From the NCBI GenBank assembly GCA_937900975.1, contig CALCPC010000325.1, positions 1 through 6,035 of the forward strand: DNA of 6,035 nucleotides. The letters are read 5' to 3'. The stretch comes from an uncultured Paracoccaceae bacterium (GTDB lineage: Bacteria; Pseudomonadota; Alphaproteobacteria; Rhodobacterales; Rhodobacteraceae). Below, piece by piece: positions 1 to 4,890 of the stretch. Below the pieces are notes generated by a model. The model was not told the origin of the DNA and made no database searches. It was given only the letters and a program-made list of their open reading frames with translations. Made by a program: the position numbers and the translations under genes. How positions within the stretch are numbered: position 1 is the stretch's first letter; the number at the start of each line of letters is the position of its first letter.

Positions 1-102
1 CGTCCAATCCTCCCCTTGTGGAACGGATTTCACGATCATGAAAACCAGGACAAGTCCAAAGACAAAAATTGCGATGGCCGGCGCTGCGAAGGCTTCGAGC
101 AT
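1..102 (-). CDS. SPFH/band-7 (stomatin-like) membrane protein, N-terminal fragment
   Basis: Only the first 34 codons are present; the gene continues beyond the left edge. The start is ATG (complement of 100-102), preceded by a good ribosome binding site (GAGGAG region, complement of 110-116). Residues 1-9 are a short N-terminus and residues 10-25 form a single hydrophobic helix. This is followed by a short basic/polar stretch reading KSVPQGEDWT. A membrane helix followed by V-P-Q-G-x-x-W-T at the start of the domain is characteristic of alphaproteobacterial SPFH/stomatin/QmcA-like proteins, in which the motif continues into V-E-R-F-G-R. Members oligomerise on the inner membrane and often sit beside an NfeD gene, which would lie outside this window. 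It is divergent from the channel operon. The family call rests on 34 residues, so it is good but not certain. Confidence 0.72.
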   Translation of the reverse strand, partial: MLEAFAAPAIAIFVFGLVLVFMIVKSVPQGEDWT

Positions 103-109
103 GGGAGGG

Positions 110-116
110 CTCCTCA
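110..116 (-). promoter_or_regulatory. Ribosome binding site of the SPFH-like gene
   Basis: On the minus strand the sequence TGAGGAG lies about 8 nt before the ATG at 102-100. It is a near-perfect Shine-Dalgarno match and supports this start for the truncated gene. Confidence 0.7.
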
Positions 117-132
117 AAAGACAGGTGAGCCA

Positions 133-161
133 GATATGTGGCGCAAGGGGTGGTGTTGCAA
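133..161 (-). promoter_or_regulatory. Candidate sigma70-like promoter for the SPFH-like gene
   Basis: On the minus strand TTGCAA (156-161) is followed after 17 nt by CATATC (133-138). These match the -35 and -10 consensus at 4/6 and 3/6. The implied transcript start would lie close to the ribosome binding site and give a short leader. The -35 hexamer sits inside the perfect 10-bp palindrome TGTTGCAACA (154-163). The match is weak and based only on pattern. Confidence 0.25.
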
Positions 162-205
162 CAAAACCGGGTTCGTGTCTGCTTTTGCATTGCGGCATTT
201 CTAAG

Positions 206-234
206 TTGGAAACGGCTTTAGGCCCCACTAAAGT
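206..234 (+). promoter_or_regulatory. Candidate sigma70-like promoter for the channel operon
   Basis: TTGGAA (206-211) and TAAAGT (229-234) are separated by 17 nt and each matches consensus at 4/6. The implied start of transcription near 241 would give a leader of about 38 nt before the ATG at 279. The -10 element overlaps the right arm of the palindrome at 213-236. The call is by pattern only. Confidence 0.3.
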
Positions 235-236
235 CG
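213..236. promoter_or_regulatory. Palindrome upstream of the channel operon (possible operator)
   Basis: CGGCTTTAG (213-221) and CTAAAGTCG (228-236) pair over 9 positions, 8 Watson-Crick and one G-T, around a 6-nt spacer GCCCCA. As DNA this is an operator-like two-fold symmetric site lying across the spacer and -10 of the candidate promoter. As RNA it would be a hairpin without a T-tract, so it does not look like a terminator. No regulator is recognised. Confidence 0.4.
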
Positions 237-261
237 CTGAAAATTGTGCGAGACGTATGAG

Positions 262-267
262 AAGGAG
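262..267 (+). promoter_or_regulatory. Ribosome binding site of the channel gene
   Basis: AAGGAG lies 11 nt before ATG 279 and favours that start over the in-frame ATG at 285. Confidence 0.65.
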
Positions 268-278
268 CGGGCGCTGAC

Positions 279-1433
279 ATGCTGATGGACCGCGATCAGG
301 AGCCGCAGTTCTCGCAACCCATTCGTCAGATCCTGATTATGGTTCTGATCCTGGCGCTGGTCGGTGCGGGCAGCTTTTTCGCCTACCCGTCGGTTGCGCC
401 GATCTTTTTGGCGTCCCCTTGGCTGAACGGCGTGATCCTGGCGGTTTTCTTTTTGGGGATCCTTGCCTGTTTTTGGCAGGTTCTCACGCTGATTTCGGCG
501 GTCAGTTGGATCGAGGGGTTCGCGCTCGACCGTCCGGGGCATGAGTTTTCGGCCTCGCCGCGGCTGCTGGCGTCGCTGGCCGCGCTTTTACGCGATGGGG
601 AGGCGCGACGCTCGCTTACCTCGACATCCACGCGGTCGATCTTGGATTCGGTGGCGACCCGGCTGGACGAGGCGCGCGACATCACCCGCTATATCGTCAA
701 CCTTCTGATTCTCCTGGGCCTTCTGTTGTCGTTTTACGGTCTTGCCACGCCCGTGCCGGCGTTTGTCGACACCATTCGCACGCTGGCGCCGCGCGATGGC
801 GCGGACTCGCTTGAGGTCTTTCAAAACCTGATGGACGGGTTGGAAGAGCAGTTGGGCGGCATGGGGACGGCCTTTGCCTCCTCGCTCCTCGGTCTCGCAG
901 GGTCGCTGGTGGTGGGGCTGTTGGAGCTTTTCGCCGGACACGGGCAGAACCGGTTTTACTCAGAGCTTGAAGAATGGCTGTCCTCGATCACCAAGATCGG
1001 GCTTTTTACCGGCGAAGACGGGATCGCGCCCGGGGCTGCGGGGATGGAGGCGGCGGCGACGCAGCTGCAGACGTTCCAACAGGTCGTCGTTCGGGCTGAG
1101 CAAAGCCGGATCGAGACGGATGCTAAGATCGGACGGCTGACGGAATCGGTCGCGGCCCTGGCCCAGCAGATCGGGCAGGGCGGCGGTGGCGACAACGTGG
1201 CGCTTGCCCGCATCGCTGCGGGGCAGGAGAAAATCGCCACCCTTCTCGAAGCGCGGGAGGAGGACGGCGGCGGCGCGCTTGACGCCGACAGCCGGATGCG
1301 GTTGCGCAACATGGACACGCAAATGCTGCGGATCCTGGAAGAAATGGCCGCCGGCCGGCAGGACGCGGTGTCGGAGATCCGCCAAGACCTGGCGGCGCTG
1401 ACCGACGCGATCCGCGCGGCGACACGGGGCTAG
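279..1433 (+). CDS. MotA/TolQ/ExbB-family proton-channel protein
   Basis: This 384-residue inner-membrane protein would be the channel-forming subunit of an ion-driven complex with the next gene's product. Hydrophobic segments lie at about 17-36, 48-70, 137-157 and 196-218. The cytoplasmic region between TM2 and TM3 spans about 71-136. A Gly/Ser/Thr-rich TM4 reads GTAFASSLLGLAGSLVVG, which fits the last pore helix of TolQ/ExbB proteins with its conserved Thr and small residues. Four TM helices resemble MotA more than three-TM ExbB. After TM4 a cytoplasmic tail of about 165 residues is rich in Glu, Gln, Arg and Ala and predicted helical, broken by Gly-rich hinges at 299-304 and 330-332. ATG 279 is preceded by AAGGAG (262-267) at 11 nt; the in-frame ATG at 285 is too far from it. 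The next gene begins 3 nt after this stop, so the two are co-translated. Family membership is confident; the physiological role is unknown. Confidence 0.85.
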   Translation: MLMDRDQEPQFSQPIRQILIMVLILALVGAGSFFAYPSVAPIFLASPWLNGVILAVFFLGILACFWQVLTLISAVSWIEGFALDRPGHEFSASPRLLASLAALLRDGEARRSLTSTSTRSILDSVATRLDEARDITRYIVNLLILLGLLLSFYGLATPVPAFVDTIRTLAPRDGADSLEVFQNLMDGLEEQLGGMGTAFASSLLGLAGSLVVGLLELFAGHGQNRFYSELEEWLSSITKIGLFTGEDGIAPGAAGMEAAATQLQTFQQVVVRAEQSRIETDAKIGRLTESVAALAQQIGQGGGGDNVALARIAAGQEKIATLLEAREEDGGGALDADSRMRLRNMDTQMLRILEEMAAGRQDAVSEIRQDLAALTDAIRAATRG

Positions 1434-1436
1434 GGC

Positions 1437-3500
1437 GTGGCGCTCGCCCGACGGTCCGGCACGCGGCTGACGGCCAATATCTGGCCCGGCTTTGTCGATG
1501 CGATGACGGCGCTTTTGTTGGTTCTGTTTTTCGTGTTGTCGATTTTCATGATCGTGCAATCGGTGTTGCGCGACCGGATCGTGACCCAGGAGATCGAGCT
1601 TGACGATCTGTCCGGCCAGGTTGCGCAGCTTGCCCGGGCGCTGGGGCTAGAGCAGCGCCGCGCCGCGCAGCTGACGGCGAATGTCGGCGAGCTGAACGCT
1701 CAACTCGCCGATGCAGAGGCCGCCGCCGATGCGCAAGCGGACGAGCTGACCGCGGCCGAGGCGCAGGCCGCCGCGCAAGCGGCGCTGATCGCCGCGCTGT
1801 CGGACACCCAGCGCGCAAACAACGCCCGGATCGCCACGTTTGAGGAGCAGGTGGCCGGGCTTTTGCAGCAAAACAGTGATCTGTCGGCCCGGATCGTCGA
1901 TCTGGAGGACGCAGGCGCCGCCACTGCGACCGCGCTCGAAGGGGCAGAGACGGCGCTGGAGGAGGAGCGGACCGCCGCCGCCGCCGCCTTGACCCGGGCG
2001 GAGGCGCTGGACCTGGCGCTGGCCCAAGCGCGATCCGAAGTCGATGCCGAGCAGGAGGCCGCGCGCCTGGCGGCGGCGCGGCGGGAGGCGCTGGAAGCGC
2101 TGGTCGCCTCGCTGCAAGACGATGTCTCCACAGCCGATGCCTCAAGTGCCGCGCTGCGGGCAGCGCTTGACGCGGCGCAGGCCGAGACCGCCGGGCTGGC
2201 CGCGGATCTTTCGGCATCGCAGGCGGAGACGGCCGATCTGCGCGCGGCTTTCGCCCGCCAGGCCGAGGATCAGGCGGCGCTGCAAGCGGCCCTTGCCGCA
2301 GAGGCGGAAGAGCAGGCGCGCCTGCGCGCCCGGCTTGACGCAGCGGCCGTGGAAAGCACCGATTTGTCCGCAGCGCGGGCCGCGTTGGAGGCCGAGCTTC
2401 AGGCCGCACAGGACGACACGCAAACCCTGCGCCAGCGCGTGGCGGCACTCGGGTCAGCGCAGGCCGCGCTGACCGAGCAACTCAGCGCCGAGGAGGCCGC
2501 GCGCCTGGTCGAGGCGGAAGCGGCGCGGCAATTGCGCGAACGCTTGGCCAGCGCGGACACGGCGCTGTCGGCGATGACGCTGTCGCTGGAAGCGGAGCGA
2601 AAGCGCGCCGAGGACACGCTGCCCCTGCTGGCCGCCGCCGAGGCCGCGCGGGCGGCGCTGGAGCAAGACGTGTTCGCCGCAGCCACCGCCGAAGCGCGCC
2701 AGACCACCGAGGCGGAGCGTCAGGCCGCGTTGCTGGCCGAGGCCAACCGCCTGCTGGCCGACGAAGAAGCGCTGTCCGCCGAAAGCCAGCGCCAGGTCGC
2801 GCTGCTGACCCAACAGACGCAAGAGCTAAACCGCCAATTGTCCGCCCTGCAACGGGTCATCGACCAGGCGGCCGAACGCGATATCGCCGAGCAAGTTCAG
2901 ATCGAGGCCCTCGGGACGGAGCTGAACCAAGCCTTGGCCCAAGTCGCAGCAGAGCAACGCCGCCTGGCCGAAGAGCAAGCGCGCCGCGCCGATCTTGAAG
3001 CGCGCGAACGCGCGCGGCTGGAGGCGGAGGCGCAGAACCTTGAAAGCTTCCGCTCGGAATTCTTCGGCCGCGTGCGAGAGATCTTGGGCGACCGGCAGGG
3101 GGTGGAGGTTGTGGGCGACCGTTTTGTATTCTCCTCCGAAGTGCTGTTCCAGCTTGGCTCCGCCACGCTGGGTCCCGCGGGGCGGGCGCAGATCGCGGAG
3201 GTGGCCGCCGTGATCCGCGAGATCCGCGACGAGATCCCCGACGGCATCAATTGGATCCTGCGCGTCGATGGGCATACCGATGATCAGCCGGTTTCGGCCA
3301 CCAGTCCCTTTGCCAACAATTGGGCGCTTAGCCAGGCGCGCGCTTTGTCGGTCGTCGAATACTTGGTTGAAACCGAAGGGATCGCGCCGCAGCGCCTGGC
3401 CGCCAACGGGTTTGGGGAGTTTCAGCCCGTGGACCCCGGCACCACGCCCGCGGCGCGGGCCCGCAACCGCCGGATTGAGCTGAAGCTGACGGAGCGCTAG
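1437..3500 (+). CDS. MotB-like protein: TM helix, ~500-residue coiled coil, OmpA peptidoglycan-binding domain
   Basis: This 687-residue protein is the likely partner of the upstream channel protein. A short basic cytoplasmic N-terminus leads to WPGFVD and one TM helix (about 18-41). Asp21 occupies the place of the proton-carrying Asp of MotB, ExbD and TolR. Residues about 42-545 are Ala/Glu/Gln/Arg/Leu-rich coiled coil with one proline (Pro396), predicted periplasmic. Residues about 555-687 are an OmpA-type domain: FSSEVLFQLGSATL, then VDGHTDD with Asp615, then NNWALSQARA with Arg635, and a final ARNRRIEL. Asp615 and Arg635 correspond to the diaminopimelate-binding pair of OmpA domains, spaced as in the MotB-type loop. 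The start is GTG 1437, 3 nt after the previous stop. It lacks a strong Shine-Dalgarno, and the next in-frame Met (residue 23) is inside the TM helix, so GTG is the only sensible start and coupling is likely. Such proteins are often annotated only as peptidoglycan-binding protein. Confidence 0.87.
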   Translation: MALARRSGTRLTANIWPGFVDAMTALLLVLFFVLSIFMIVQSVLRDRIVTQEIELDDLSGQVAQLARALGLEQRRAAQLTANVGELNAQLADAEAAADAQADELTAAEAQAAAQAALIAALSDTQRANNARIATFEEQVAGLLQQNSDLSARIVDLEDAGAATATALEGAETALEEERTAAAAALTRAEALDLALAQARSEVDAEQEAARLAAARREALEALVASLQDDVSTADASSAALRAALDAAQAETAGLAADLSASQAETADLRAAFARQAEDQAALQAALAAEAEEQARLRARLDAAAVESTDLSAARAALEAELQAAQDDTQTLRQRVAALGSAQAALTEQLSAEEAARLVEAEAARQLRERLASADTALSAMTLSLEAERKRAEDTLPLLAAAEAARAALEQDVFAAATAEARQTTEAERQAALLAEANRLLADEEALSAESQRQVALLTQQTQELNRQLSALQRVIDQAAERDIAEQVQIEALGTELNQALAQVAAEQRRLAEEQARRADLEARERARLEAEAQNLESFRSEFFGRVREILGDRQGVEVVGDRFVFSSEVLFQLGSATLGPAGRAQIAEVAAVIREIRDEIPDGINWILRVDGHTDDQPVSATSPFANNWALSQARALSVVEYLVETEGIAPQRLAANGFGEFQPVDPGTTPAARARNRRIELKLTER

Positions 3501-3611
3501 AGCGGTTTCCGTTCAGAGCAGGTCAGCCCGCGTCAGAAAACACGCTCAAGATCAGCGGCATGCTGATCTTGAGGCAGCGCTTTCTGACCCAATGTGAACG
3601 GCAAGTGCTCT
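3499..3611. repeat. Nested palindromic element, 113 bp, with imperfect terminal inverted repeats
   Basis: The ends AGAGCGGTTTCCGTTCA (3499-3515) and TGAACGGCAAGTGCTCT (3595-3611) are inverted repeats matching at 14 of 17 positions. Inside them GTCAGAAA (3532-3539) pairs perfectly with TTTCTGAC (3581-3588). At the centre CTCAAGATCAGC (3545-3556) pairs perfectly over 12 bp with GCTGATCTTGAG (3562-3573) around a 5-nt loop. GGTCAG (3521-3526) offers an alternative partner for CTGACC (3584-3589). The element begins within the TAG stop (3498-3500) of the MotB-like gene and lies between convergent genes. It lacks a T-tract, so it is not a standard intrinsic terminator, though it may still stop or stabilise transcripts from both sides. 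Terminal symmetry and size suggest a dispersed intergenic palindrome or a MITE-like element; one window cannot show copy number. Confidence 0.75.
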
Positions 3612-3792
3612 CGTCGGAACAGCGGGCCGGGCGCGGCGCACTGGATACTGTCAACCCGCGCCGGCCGATGGTGAGAGCGGCGTTCACAGGACTAAGCGAA
3701 CACCGCCACAAACACTGCCCCAAAATCCGCAAAGCCTGGGTTCAAAGCGCAGTCTCCAGTGGCGCTGGGTTCGCCTTGACCCCAAAACGCCC
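3612..3792. other. Gene-free convergent intergenic region with a GC-rich hairpin
   Basis: No reading frame here looks like a protein by composition or recognisable motif. The main structure is an inverted repeat in which GGCCGG plus CGCG (3625-3635, one bulged G) pairs with CGCGCCGGCC (3657-3666) around a 21-nt loop. It has no downstream U-tract on either strand. Together with the preceding palindrome it separates the ends of the MotB-like gene and the sulfotransferase. Confidence 0.4.
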
Positions 3793-4704
3793 TCAGCAAA
3801 CTTCGCTGGTGCGCGGCGAAGGTCGGCCCCCGGTTTCCAGCCAAGCCCTGTCGCGCGCGTCGGGCAAGTGCTGGGTCAGGCGCGCGGCATAGCGCGCCAT
3901 ATCCTGCGGCCCAAGCCGGCCCACCCATTTGCCACTGGTCGCGCTGTCGAAAAACGCCGCGCGATCGTGGAAAATGTCATTGTTCCGGCGTTCGGGGTCG
4001 GCCTTTGCGGCCGCTTGAACCGTGGCAAACCGCGTCGCCTCGGCAATCTCTGCCAGCACCTCTGGCGGATGCGGCGTGCCGAGCCGGGCCGCGATCTCGG
4101 ACACGCTGCCGGGCAGGTCGCGGGTCAAATCCGAATAATGCAGCAGATGCACGTTGGGCAAATGGGCCCAGCGGGCAAAGCTTTGATAATGGGCGACGAG
4201 GGCGGCCAAAGACAGGCTGTCGGTGTTGGCGTCAGGGCTGTCGGTTTCAAGAAACCAGGCAAACCCCTCTCGATCATCGGCGAAGCTGAGAAAATCGAGG
4301 CGCCCGGATTTTGCGTTGCGGGCGTGGCGCTGCATGGAAAAATGGACATCGACGGGATGGCGATAGACCGCAAGATAAGTGCAGGCGGGATCGTAAACAA
4401 TCGCGTCAAGCGGGCTGTGGGTCTTAAGACAGCGCCGATGTGTCTGCCGGTCGATGAGGGCGCGAACGTTCTCAAGCGGTCGGAAATGCGCATCGAACCA
4501 GGGCGAATAGGCCGAAAGCCCCCCCGGCAGCGATGCCTGGCCGAGGATCAGCATCATGACGATCGACTGCGTCCAGGTGGTCCCGGATTTGGGCGGCGTT
4601 GCGACAATAACATCCCCGGGCCGCAGCGCGATGTGATCCCAGCGCGCGGTATCGGTCAGCGGACCTTTGAAGTGGCGCGTGCGCGCGGGTCGGTTCCCGG
4701 CCAT
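3793..4704 (-). CDS. PAPS-dependent sulfotransferase (Sulfotransfer_1 family)
   Basis: This complete 303-residue cytosolic enzyme has the usual length of the family, which transfers a sulfuryl group from PAPS to an acceptor hydroxyl or amine. The 5'-phosphosulfate-binding loop is TPPKSGTTW (36-44, Lys39). KTHSPLD (94-100) carries His96 at the place of the catalytic His of cytosolic sulfotransferases. The 3'-phosphate-binding segment is VYRHPVDVHFS (113-123, Arg115 and Ser123). SGKWVGRL (257-264) corresponds to the late G-x-W nucleotide-binding motif. No signal peptide or membrane helix is seen. The start is ATG (complement of 4702-4704), with an AGGGGG purine run 4-5 nt upstream on the minus strand; the stop is TGA (complement of 3793-3795). 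The acceptor substrate cannot be read from the sequence. It is divergent from a SulP-type anion transporter gene and convergent with the MotB-like gene. Confidence 0.9.
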   Translation of the reverse strand: MAGNRPARTRHFKGPLTDTARWDHIALRPGDVIVATPPKSGTTWTQSIVMMLILGQASLPGGLSAYSPWFDAHFRPLENVRALIDRQTHRRCLKTHSPLDAIVYDPACTYLAVYRHPVDVHFSMQRHARNAKSGRLDFLSFADDREGFAWFLETDSPDANTDSLSLAALVAHYQSFARWAHLPNVHLLHYSDLTRDLPGSVSEIAARLGTPHPPEVLAEIAEATRFATVQAAAKADPERRNNDIFHDRAAFFDSATSGKWVGRLGPQDMARYAARLTQHLPDARDRAWLETGGRPSPRTSEVC

Positions 4705-4725
4705 ATATCCCCCTTTTTTTGCCTG

Positions 4726-4754
4726 AGTATGCGCAGCCCCGCCGCCCGCGTCAC
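4726..4754 (-). promoter_or_regulatory. Candidate promoter of the sulfotransferase gene
   Basis: On the minus strand GTGACG (4749-4754) and CATACT (4726-4731) are 17 nt apart and each matches the sigma70 hexamers at 4/6. The implied start lies just before the A-tract and G-run preceding the ATG, leaving a very short leader. This is pattern evidence only. Confidence 0.28.
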
Positions 4755-4779
4755 GCCCTGTCCGGGGCCGCGTTGCATT

Positions 4780-4808
4780 TCCGCCGCGTGGCGATGTTTT
4801 GCGGCGGA
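4780..4808. repeat. GC-rich inverted repeat upstream of the SulP-type gene
   Basis: TCCGCCGC (4780-4787) and GCGGCGGA (4801-4808) form an 8-bp perfect inverted repeat with a 13-nt loop. The direct repeat TTTGGGCG follows at 4809-4816 and 4826-4833. Both lie in the 186-nt divergent intergenic region (4705-4890), which holds no gene. They may be regulatory, or chance in GC-rich DNA. Confidence 0.3.
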
Positions 4809-4890
4809 TTTGGGCGAAAAATCACTTTGGGCGCTGGGGGAAGTCGCGCACGGTCGTTGCCTTATCCGCCGCCTCCCGTGTAGCTGCCCC

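Noticed and set aside
16..277. Small plus-strand frames left of the channel gene
   Set aside because: They run antisense to the SPFH-like start or through the promoter region, and their products resemble no protein.
1546..2448. Long minus-strand frames within the coiled-coil gene
   Set aside because: They are Pro/Arg/Ala-rich products of the repetitive GC-rich codons on the opposite strand, with no motif or ribosome binding site.
1700..3000. CRISPR-like or tandem repeat array in the Ala-rich coil region
   Set aside because: The recurring GCC-GAG-GCG type words reflect heptad codon bias; there are no uniform repeats with regular unique spacers.
279..3500. A Zorya anti-phage system
   Set aside because: The channel plus OmpA-partner core resembles ZorA/ZorB, but no ZorC, ZorD or ZorE-like gene is present. 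Here the long coil belongs to the OmpA-domain protein, and the neighbours are housekeeping-type genes.
279..3500. Flagellar MotAB or TonB-linked ExbBD
   Set aside because: MotB lacks a coil of this length, ExbD lacks an OmpA domain, and no flagellar, chemotaxis, TonB or siderophore gene is nearby.
3560..3892. Plus-strand 110-codon frame in the convergent intergenic region
   Set aside because: It begins inside the palindrome core, overlaps the sulfotransferase 3' end in antisense, and has no ribosome binding site or recognisable domain.
4714..4720. Run of seven T as a plus-strand intrinsic terminator
   Set aside because: No stable GC-rich stem directly precedes it. It more likely forms the A-tract just upstream of the sulfotransferase ribosome binding site on the minus strand.
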